Assembly (NCBI GenBank): GCA_903837305.1
Contig: CAILUB010000210.1
Coordinates: forward strand, 1-17,287
DNA: 17,287 nucleotides
From: an uncultured Cytophagaceae bacterium
Lineage (GTDB): Bacteria > Bacteroidota > Bacteroidia > Cytophagales > Spirosomataceae
Reading direction: 5' to 3'
Below are positions 7,526 to 13,858 of this stretch, piece by piece. The notes beneath the pieces were generated by a model. The model was not told the DNA's origin. It worked only from the letters and a program-made list of their open reading frames with translations, and did no database searches. The position numbers and the translations under genes are program-made. The stretch's first letter is position 1. Every line of letters begins with the position of its first letter.

Positions 7526-8038
7526 TTAAGCATACATGTGGAGATGGTTTTTTAAATCCCTTCTCGCCATAAAAATTCTATTTTTAACCGTACCGATAGG
7601 TAGGTCTAATTCTTCCGCAATCTCATGGTACTTGAACCCTTCAAAATACAACATAAAAGGTACACGGTACATGGAATCAATTTTTGATAAGGCAGATTGA
7701 ATATCTTCACTGATGAAAGAATTCACCGCATTGTTTTCTTGCAGCGACTCCATCGAATTAATATAATGCAGATTATCAGTTGTATCGATGAACGTATTGC
7801 GGCGCACCATGCGTTGGTATTGCGTGATGAAAGTGTTCTTCATGATCGTGAATAACCAAGCTTTCAGGTTAGTACCATCTTGGTATTTGTCACGATTTGT
7901 GAAAGCCTTTACTAAAGTATCTTGCACTAGGTCGTTTGCATCATCTCCATCCTTCGTCAAACGAAGCGCGAAAGGGCGTAAAAACTTTGAAAAAGTGCCT
8001 ATTTGGTAAGTAAACTCAAGAGCTGTCATATTGATCAT
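7526..8038 (-). CDS. ECF-type RNA polymerase sigma factor
   Basis: Group IV sigma-70-like factor of 170 residues with only regions 2 and 4. Region 2 covers about 18-85, including DGDDANDLVQDTLVKAF (30-46) and NLKAWLFTIMKNTF (57-70), which contribute core binding and -10 melting. Region 4 covers about 112-165 with the helix-turn-helix YHEIAEELDLPIGTVKNRI (137-155). The first ATG is at 8036-8038; an in-frame ATG at codon 4 (MTALEF, at 8027-8029) may be the true start, since relatives commonly begin there. Beside crtI-crtB it is likely to influence pigment or stress genes; this is contextual inference. No anti-sigma gene follows: the next element is a terminator and then crtI. Its promoter region holds several TTAAACAAA boxes, so expression of the factor may itself be the control point. 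Confidence 0.92.
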   Translation of the reverse strand: MINMTALEFTYQIGTFSKFLRPFALRLTKDGDDANDLVQDTLVKAFTNRDKYQDGTNLKAWLFTIMKNTFITQYQRMVRRNTFIDTTDNLHYINSMESLQENNAVNSFISEDIQSALSKIDSMYRVPFMLYFEGFKYHEIAEELDLPIGTVKNRIFMARRDLKNHLHMYA

Positions 8039-8042
8039 CTGT

Positions 8043-8119
8043 TTTGTTCAACAAATTTATAAAAAGATTAAACAAAACAAATAATTTGTTTAAAAAAATT
8101 TAAAAAAGATTAAACAAAA
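8043..8119. repeat. Cluster of TTAAACAAA boxes, candidate operator array
   Basis: AAAAAGATTAAACAAAA occurs twice as an exact 17-bp direct repeat (8061-8077 and 8103-8119), offset by 42 bp, about four helical turns. Within these, TTAAACAAA lies at 8068-8076 and 8110-8118, and its exact reverse complement TTTGTTTAA at 8085-8093, forming an inverted pair with an 8-base gap. A one-mismatch palindrome TTTGTTCAACAAA (8043-8055) overlaps the -7 box. The region is AT-rich, so some similarity is expected, but an exact 17-mer containing a central G and C in phase is unlikely to be accidental. Confidence 0.5.
8052..8081 (-). promoter_or_regulatory. Promoter of the sigma-factor gene (TTTG-N18-TAAATTTG)
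   Basis: On the minus strand TTTG (8078-8081) is followed after 18 bases by TAAATTTG (8052-8059), a full match to the Bacteroidota promoter pattern, ending 13 bases before the ATG. The 18-base spacer (8060-8077) is filled by one copy of a 17-bp direct repeat, a position where MerR-family regulators characteristically bind. Confidence 0.6.
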
Positions 8120-8189
8120 TTTTTATAGCCTTGATTAGGGCATTCATCGACTGAGGAAGGGGGTTAATCGTTTAGGTCAAAGAAGATTC

Positions 8190-8210
8190 GGTTAAAAGGT
8201 GGATTTAACC
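8190..8210. promoter_or_regulatory. Inverted repeat upstream of the TonB receptor, candidate operator
   Basis: GGTTAAA (8190-8196) and TTTAACC (8204-8210) form a perfect 7-bp inverted repeat with a 7-base spacer, 23 bases before the receptor ATG. A weak -7-like TATCTTTA (8211-8218) follows directly. The 21-bp size suits a dimeric repressor such as a Fur/Zur-family protein, which would fit a metal receptor, but the sequence does not match a consensus that I can name. Confidence 0.35.
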
Positions 8211-8233
8211 TATCTTTAAACCCTATTTGTCTT

Positions 8234-10552
8234 ATGAAATACCTTTTAATTCTTCTCGCATTCCTTCCTTTCAATGACTTCGCGCAAACGAATTGCCGCT
8301 GTACATTAAAGGGTGTAGTCGCTTCAAAGGAGAATAAAGAAAAAGTCCCAGGGGCGTATGTTTATATCAAAGGAACAAATAAAGCGACCATATCAGATGC
8401 AAAAGGAGCTTTCGTCATCAAGGACCTTTGTCCTGGTAAATACACCATCATTTGCCAGATGGCGAGTTTCGATCCTATAGAAACCACCATTAACCTAGAG
8501 GATGAACATCAAGAAGACTTTCTTTTGTCTACGCATGATGAGCATTTACAAGAGGTTCTTGTCCAAGGTCATAAACATGAAATTACGTCTCAATTAAAGT
8601 CAGAATTAACTGCTGAAGAACGCTCGCAACGGGATGGCCTTTCGTTAGGCGAAATGCTGAAGGGCTTACCTGGGGTACAAAGTTTGCAAACGGGAAGTAC
8701 GGTTTCTAAGCCCATTATCCATGGATTGCATTCAACTAGAGTTGTTGTTTTAAATCAAGGCGTCAGACAAGAAGGCCAAAACTGGGGTAGCGAACATGCG
8801 CCTGAAATCGATCCCTTCGTCTCTAAAAGAATCCAAGTGATTAAAGGTCCTGCGGGCTTGCGCTACGGTGGGGATGCCATTGGCGGAATTATTCTCCTGG
8901 AACCTAACGCGCTACCTGACACAGCTGGAATTAAAGGTAACCTAGAAAGCATTTATTTCACTAATGGCAGACAAGGGGTGATTTCAGGCATGCTAGAAGG
9001 TGGTTTGCCTCGGTTGAAGGGATGGGGTTGGCGCTTGCAAGGGACTTTTAAAGAGGCTGGTAATATTCAAACAGCTGATTATTATTTAAGTAATACAGGA
9101 ATCAAAGAGGAGAATTTTTCAGGTGCCCTCGGTTATTCCGCTAAAAGAGGGGGAGCCGAGTTCTTTTTCAGCCGTTTCCACAGTGTAATCGGTATTTACG
9201 AGGGATCTCACATTGGGAATATTTCCGACTTAGAACGCTCAATCGCCTTAAAAAGACCCTTAGCTGCCTTTACTCCAACTGATTTTATACGAGGCATTAA
9301 TCGCCCTAATCAAGATGTTTGGCATGATTTAGCTAAATTAAAAGGGCATTATTCTCTTCCAAACAATAGTAGTTTTATCGCCACCCTAGCAACCCAATCC
9401 GATGAAAGATGGGAGCTTGATGTCTTGAGAGCGGGTAAGAATATTAATACCCTACGTTTCAATTTAAATACATGGAGCGGTGAATTACTCTTCGATGAAA
9501 CCAACACCGCGAAAAAATGGAAAGCAAAAGCGGGGATTACCTTCTTGGATCAAACGAATTTAACCTCAGGAAAAAGTGTGCTAAGCCCTAACTTAACCAC
9601 TAGTTTACTGCCCAACTTTAGCTTACAAAACAAGGGCGTTTTTGTGATGGAAAGGCGAGTGACCGAAAAATGGGAGTTTGAATCGGGCCTCCGCTATGAT
9701 TGGAGGGTCATCGAAACTTACCGACCGAAAACTAATTTTTCGTCTACCATTCTTCGAGAAATGCAAACCTTCCAGGGGCTATCGGGCAGCTTAGGATTGA
9801 CGCATCATTGGAATAACAGAACAGAATCGCAACTTACCCTTTCGCGCGCTTTCCGCGCTCCGGGAGGAAATGAACTTTACTCGAATGGGGTCCACCATGG
9901 GGCAGGCGCCTTCGAGGTAGGGGATCCTACATTAGCGGGGGAGACAGCCTATAACGTAAGTTTGAGCACAAATTATAAGCAAGAAAATTGGGAAATAGAG
10001 TTGGGTTTGTACACGAACCACATCCAAAATTTTATTTACCTGAAACCAGAAGTGGTGGATGGAATTGCCCGTTACGCAACAACTGTTCGGGGTATGTTCC
10101 CTATTTTTAGCTACCAACAAGTAGATGCGCGTTTTCAAGGAATTGATTTTCAGACATCCTACACCGTGAATGCGCATTGGTCCATTCAACAAAAAACGAG
10201 CCTAGTTCGCGCCTTTGATACACGCAATACGACCTACTTAGTAGGTATTCCGGCGGATCGATTTGACTATACCGTACGTTATGGATTTAATAAGAATAAC
10301 GCCTATTTGAGCGGGGGTGTTACCCAAGTTTCTACTCAAACCCGGGTGGCGGCTGGCACAGACTATTCTGAACCACCGGCTGGCTATTTCTTGGTTAACC
10401 TGAACGGAGGGGTAAATGTGGGAAAAGTGGAAATAGGGCTTCGAGTTACTAATGCGCTAAATACAGCTTACCGAGATTACCTCAACCGTTTCCGGTATTA
10501 CGCGGATGATCAAGGACGCAATATCAGCTTAAAAGTGGGCTACAAATTTTAG
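8234..10552 (+). CDS. TonB-dependent outer-membrane receptor, ZnuD-like (probable metal uptake)
   Basis: Outer-membrane beta-barrel transporter of 772 residues driven by TonB-ExbBD. Order: signal peptide (1-17, cleavage after NDFA); carboxypeptidase-D-like regulatory domain (about 24-98), common in Bacteroidota receptors; a histidine-rich linker with His92, 101, 104, 113 and 115; plug domain (about 120-228) with IIHGLHSTRVVVLNQG (161-176) and IQVIKGPAGLRYGGDAIGG (200-218); then the barrel, ending in KVGYKF with the terminal aromatic residue usual for outer-membrane proteins. The plug motifs and the barrel segment NELYSNGVHHGAGAFEVGDP (from 546, His554-His555) resemble ZnuD-type zinc receptors, and the His clusters support a metal substrate; zinc is my inference and copper or haem are alternatives. 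Starts at the ATG at 8234. Its TAG overlaps the stop of the convergent envC-like gene by four bases. No partner transport gene is adjacent. Confidence 0.9.
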   Translation: MKYLLILLAFLPFNDFAQTNCRCTLKGVVASKENKEKVPGAYVYIKGTNKATISDAKGAFVIKDLCPGKYTIICQMASFDPIETTINLEDEHQEDFLLSTHDEHLQEVLVQGHKHEITSQLKSELTAEERSQRDGLSLGEMLKGLPGVQSLQTGSTVSKPIIHGLHSTRVVVLNQGVRQEGQNWGSEHAPEIDPFVSKRIQVIKGPAGLRYGGDAIGGIILLEPNALPDTAGIKGNLESIYFTNGRQGVISGMLEGGLPRLKGWGWRLQGTFKEAGNIQTADYYLSNTGIKEENFSGALGYSAKRGGAEFFFSRFHSVIGIYEGSHIGNISDLERSIALKRPLAAFTPTDFIRGINRPNQDVWHDLAKLKGHYSLPNNSSFIATLATQSDERWELDVLRAGKNINTLRFNLNTWSGELLFDETNTAKKWKAKAGITFLDQTNLTSGKSVLSPNLTTSLLPNFSLQNKGVFVMERRVTEKWEFESGLRYDWRVIETYRPKTNFSSTILREMQTFQGLSGSLGLTHHWNNRTESQLTLSRAFRAPGGNELYSNGVHHGAGAFEVGDPTLAGETAYNVSLSTNYKQENWEIELGLYTNHIQNFIYLKPEVVDGIARYATTVRGMFPIFSYQQVDARFQGIDFQTSYTVNAHWSIQQKTSLVRAFDTRNTTYLVGIPADRFDYTVRYGFNKNNAYLSGGVTQVSTQTRVAAGTDYSEPPAGYFLVNLNGGVNVGKVEIGLRVTNALNTAYRDYLNRFRYYADDQGRNISLKVGYKF

Positions 10553-11955
10553 CGGCGAAGCCAGGATTCAGGGTTTTGGCGTACCGTATTTTTCCAAACC
10601 TGGAAGTTAATCTCTGCCGTCCCATCATCATCTGAAGCAACAGAACCGATTCTTTGACCTGTTCTCACGCGCGTTCCCACACTAACTGAAACATTAGCAA
10701 GCTTGCTATAAACGGTAAAATAATCACCGTGCTGAATCGCCACTACCATATTGATGCCTGGTATATTCACAACGGATTGCACCACTCCATCATAAACGGA
10801 GTGTACAGGCGAACCAGGAGAAGTTTGAATATCTATCCCATTATTATTGATCATCACTCCCTTTAAAAGTGGATGTTTGTGCACCCCAAAGTGATCCGAA
10901 ATAAAACCAGACGGAACTGGGAACGGCATACGACCTCGTAAAGCAGCGAAGGAACTTGCAAGTTTCGCCTCGTCGGCGTTCATATAATAGGTGTTGTTTT
11001 CGATCTTCTTCTCTTCCGCGGGTGCTGGCTCAGCTTTCGGCTTCTTCACTTCTGCAACAGTCGCTTTTTTCTCTTCTTTAGGTGCGTCTTTCTTTTCAGA
11101 TTTAGTATCTGATTTTGTCTCAGCCGCAATCTTCGTCGCCTCCCCCTTCTTTATTTCTGGTAAGGCAGGTTTTACTACCTCTGCTTTCTTCACCTGACGT
11201 GCTTGACGAAGCTTGCGCTCCCTTTCAATACTTTTTTGGATCTCTCGCTGCACGATTCCCGCAATTAAATTATCCAATTTTCGAACGGCTAATTTTTTAC
11301 GCTCTAGTTCCGTCTTTAACTTTTTTTCTTGCTGTGTTAAAACCGTAACTACCTTATCTTCTTTAGTCTTTAATACCTCTAACTTCTTCTTCTCCCCCTC
11401 CTTCTCTACGAGCACTTTTTTCTCCTCCTGCTTTTTATAAACCACTTTCTGCTCTTTAGTCATTAAATCCTGACGGGTTTTAAAGATCAAATCTGCTTGC
11501 TTTTTGCGATTGGATGAATAATGACGTAGGTAATCAAAACGGCGAACAAACTGCCCAATATCATTGGAGAGTAACAGAAAGCTCATCTTATTATAGACAG
11601 ACGACGTTTTTTGGGCCTCATAGATCATCAAGGCATACTGCTTTTTTAAACGCTCTAATTTTGCCTTTAACACATCGCCCTCATTTCGTAATTTTTGTGC
11701 CTCCTCTGCTAGAATTTGTTGATTTTGCTCCAGGACAGTGATCTGTTTTTTCTGCACACCGATCTGCTCTTTCAAGACGTTAAGCTTACCTAAGGACGCT
11801 TTTTTCTTCTTCGAAGTTCTAGAGATAATCGTATTAAGTTCCTTAATTTTAGATAAATTATCTTTCTTCTGCTGTTCTAAAGCAGCTTTCTTGTCAGTCT
11901 GCGCGAAAGATGAGCTGGATAATAGGAACGTAAATAATAGTAAAAGGTATTTCAA
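10549..11955 (-). CDS. EnvC-like murein hydrolase activator with degenerate LytM domain
   Basis: Periplasmic protein of 468 residues that likely activates cell-wall amidases for daughter-cell separation. Order: signal peptide MKYLLLLFTFLLSSSSFA (1-18); long Lys/Glu/Gln-rich coiled coil (about 20-250); Lys/Pro/Ala/Glu low-complexity linker (about 270-325); LytM/M23 domain (about 340-468). The M23 zinc and catalytic residues are missing: HxxxD is NNGID (Asn371 for His, Asp375 kept), the mid-domain His is Lys418 in VYSKL, and HLHFE is EINFQ (Glu448, Asn450). As in E. coli EnvC, this implies a regulator and not a peptidase. The start is TTG at 11953-11955, forced because the signal peptide begins there and no upstream or nearby ATG exists; TTG overlaps the preceding gene's TGA (TTGA). 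Last gene of the ileS operon; no hairpin follows, and its stop overlaps the receptor's. Confidence 0.9.
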   Translation of the reverse strand: MKYLLLLFTFLLSSSSFAQTDKKAALEQQKKDNLSKIKELNTIISRTSKKKKASLGKLNVLKEQIGVQKKQITVLEQNQQILAEEAQKLRNEGDVLKAKLERLKKQYALMIYEAQKTSSVYNKMSFLLLSNDIGQFVRRFDYLRHYSSNRKKQADLIFKTRQDLMTKEQKVVYKKQEEKKVLVEKEGEKKKLEVLKTKEDKVVTVLTQQEKKLKTELERKKLAVRKLDNLIAGIVQREIQKSIERERKLRQARQVKKAEVVKPALPEIKKGEATKIAAETKSDTKSEKKDAPKEEKKATVAEVKKPKAEPAPAEEKKIENNTYYMNADEAKLASSFAALRGRMPFPVPSGFISDHFGVHKHPLLKGVMINNNGIDIQTSPGSPVHSVYDGVVQSVVNIPGINMVVAIQHGDYFTVYSKLANVSVSVGTRVRTGQRIGSVASDDDGTAEINFQVWKNTVRQNPESWLRR

Positions 11956-12767
11956 GGCTTTAATAGTTTGGCTGGTACTTTAAAAGGGAATTCCAAAGGG
12001 GTATCTAACAACTCCACTTTAGAATATTTAATTGTAATTAAGGTCTGATTCACCTGATTTTCTTTGTTCTTTACATCTAAGGTGATTGAACTAGAGAAGG
12101 GGAAAATTGCAGAATTCAAATTCGCAAAATCCTCATAATCTAAGGTCATTTTGTTGGATGATGGAAGATCACTCACAGACAATTTCTTTAATTTCCGATT
12201 AGGCCCTACCCAGTTATTAACCTCTACGTGACCCTCTTGCTGTTTCACTAAGAAATTTTCATTCTCGCGAACCACGCGTCGGGTATTATTTTTCTTGTAG
12301 GGTTGGTTTCCTACAATCATATTTTGAATCAAATCATAGTTGACCTTAAATCCTAAACTCGTACTTAAACTATCGTAGGTTAGATTCGTGTATTCGTTAT
12401 TAATCTTATGGTAAAATTGAACGCGTTCTTTCGTAAATAAAACGGCTGCACCAGAGATCATCGAAACGGAAATATTTGCCCAGATAATGCTATCCTTCTT
12501 CATCCGGATATCCACGATATAGGTATCTGAATTATCTTTCGTCTTCCAAACCACCTTTGATTTTGCTTTCAAATAGGTGAAAGTCAAATCATCAGAAGCT
12601 GATTGTTGATCTACGCTTTCGATAGGAGCAGCTGGGGCTGGAACCGCGGCTGGAATGGTATCTACCCGAATGCTGTCAGCCTTAGGAGTCTGAATCGTAG
12701 CCACTGTAAGCTTAGGAGCGCAGGCGCCTAAAAGAAACAGCAGTACAAGACTAAACAGAATCCGCAT
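11952..12767 (-). CDS. DUF4292-type lipoprotein, possibly LolB-like
   Basis: Lipoprotein of 271 residues from the ATG at 12765-12767. I prefer this start to a TTG at 12788 because it gives a compact signal, MRILFSLVLLFLLGAC, with lipobox LGAC and acylated Cys16. A Pro/Ala-rich linker of about 30 residues follows, then a beta-rich domain beginning near FTYLKAKSKVVWKTKDN. The pattern of alternating strands, with polar-hydrophobic repeats such as YIVDIRMKKDSIIWANIS, resembles the Bacteroidota DUF4292 family and, more loosely, the LolB/LolA lipoprotein-carrier fold; a role in placing lipoproteins in the outer membrane is inference. It sits between a periplasmic TPR protein and the EnvC-like protein, to which it is coupled by a stop/start overlap. 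Family assignment is from recognition of pattern and context, not from a search. Confidence 0.78.
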   Translation of the reverse strand: MRILFSLVLLFLLGACAPKLTVATIQTPKADSIRVDTIPAAVPAPAAPIESVDQQSASDDLTFTYLKAKSKVVWKTKDNSDTYIVDIRMKKDSIIWANISVSMISGAAVLFTKERVQFYHKINNEYTNLTYDSLSTSLGFKVNYDLIQNMIVGNQPYKKNNTRRVVRENENFLVKQQEGHVEVNNWVGPNRKLKKLSVSDLPSSNKMTLDYEDFANLNSAIFPFSSSITLDVKNKENQVNQTLITIKYSKVELLDTPLEFPFKVPAKLLKP

Positions 12768-12795
12768 AAGGAGGAGTTTTGGAAACAAAAATAGC

Positions 12796-13857
12796 TCAAT
12801 TTTCGGGAATTTGACGCAATCGAATCTTTTTATCTACAGTTTCACGAGCTGGATCTACCCGTAAAGCTTCTTTCCACGCCTCGATCGCTTTATCTACTAA
12901 TTTCAAACGAAAAAGTACATCTCCGTAGTGTTCCCACAACGTGGCCGATACATTTTCTTTGTCTTTTAAAGCAGCTTCCATTGCAATGCGCGCTTCCGGA
13001 TAGCGTTTAAGTTCATACAACACCCAAGCACGGGTATCTAAATAGGTTCCGTTGTTCGGATGGTCTTTGACCAGCCGCGCAGATAATGAATCTGCTAACG
13101 CTAACTTTTCCTTTCTGATGGATAAGAAATAGCTGTAATTATTCAGTACATGATCGTCTTTTGGATTAGCCGCTAATGCTTTTTCGAAGGCCGCATCTGA
13201 AGCGGAATTATTTCCTAAAGCTTGGTAAGCATCTCCTAAAATCGGATACACCCAGGGAGCCATTCGAGGGTAATTGTCTAAAGCCTCTAAGGCGTGTTCG
13301 ACCACGGCCTCTTTTCGATTTAATTCCCAGTCTAGTTGTATGATGCGCACCCAAAGTTCTTCTTGAACAGGACCTAAATCAGCCGCTTTCAAATAATAGG
13401 CATTTTTATCAGCCGTTTCTTTCGCCTCATCTCCTTTTGATAAAAAGACGAATTGCTTCACCCGGATCATATCAGGTTCCGCATCGAAGCGATGATCATC
13501 GTAAGAAAGCAATTTTTCGAAGCATTCCAACGCCTTTTTGTATTCTTTGTTCGCTAAAAGTAAGTCTCCATATAAAAGACCATAATCGAACGAATAGGGC
13601 GATAATAGGTGCGCCTTCTCTGCATTTGTACGAGCTGAAGTGAGTTGTTTGTCGGACAGATAGCTTTTGGCCAAATAATAAAAGACCGCCGGCTCCTGCG
13701 TCTGAATCTTAGCGAGTTTCTCGAAAACGAGAATTGCCTCACCAAAATCCTCCTTCATGTAGGCGCGCATCCCGTCCACCATCAACTCTTCGGATTGCGC
13801 AGAAACACGAAAAAACCCACACAGCAAGAATAGTAAGCATGTGAGTTTTTTCATCAT
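12796..13857 (-). CDS. Periplasmic tetratricopeptide-repeat protein
   Basis: Exported protein of 353 residues built largely of TPR helices; probably a scaffold in envelope assembly, with no enzymatic motif. A signal peptide (1-21, MMKKLTCLLFLLCGFFRVSA before Gln) precedes about seven to eight TPR-like units. Clear ones include AVFYYLAKSYLSDKQLTSAR (57-76), YGLLYGDLLLANKEYKKALE (92-111), APWVYPILGDAYQALGNNSA, and ATLWEHYGDVLFRLKLVDKA near the C-terminus, ending with a WKEALRVDPARE helix. It starts at tandem ATGs (13855-13857 and 13852-13854), one base after the ileS stop, so it is translationally coupled to ileS, and is followed by the DUF4292 lipoprotein after a short gap. This TPR / DUF4292 / EnvC order appears recurrent in Bacteroidota, suggesting a joint role in the cell envelope; that is from memory of the phylum, not tested here. 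Confidence 0.85.
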   Translation of the reverse strand: MMKKLTCLLFLLCGFFRVSAQSEELMVDGMRAYMKEDFGEAILVFEKLAKIQTQEPAVFYYLAKSYLSDKQLTSARTNAEKAHLLSPYSFDYGLLYGDLLLANKEYKKALECFEKLLSYDDHRFDAEPDMIRVKQFVFLSKGDEAKETADKNAYYLKAADLGPVQEELWVRIIQLDWELNRKEAVVEHALEALDNYPRMAPWVYPILGDAYQALGNNSASDAAFEKALAANPKDDHVLNNYSYFLSIRKEKLALADSLSARLVKDHPNNGTYLDTRAWVLYELKRYPEARIAMEAALKDKENVSATLWEHYGDVLFRLKLVDKAIEAWKEALRVDPARETVDKKIRLRQIPEN

Positions 13858-13858
13858 T

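Noticed and set aside
8041..8130. AT-rich repeat region as a replication origin
   Set aside because: No DnaA boxes and no dnaA/dnaN neighbourhood; the repeats align with a promoter for the sigma gene.
10538..10560. Terminator at the receptor/envC junction
   Set aside because: Only a 4-bp GCTA/TAGC stem with no T run is present; too weak to call.
12768..12776. AAGGAGGAG on the plus strand, which resembles a Shine-Dalgarno sequence
   Set aside because: No plus-strand gene starts after it; on the minus strand it reads CTCCTCCTT, which is not a ribosome-binding site for the lipoprotein gene.
12768..12788. TTG start at 12788 for the DUF4292 lipoprotein
   Set aside because: The ATG at 12765-12767 begins a standard-length lipoprotein signal with Cys16; the extra seven residues are not needed.
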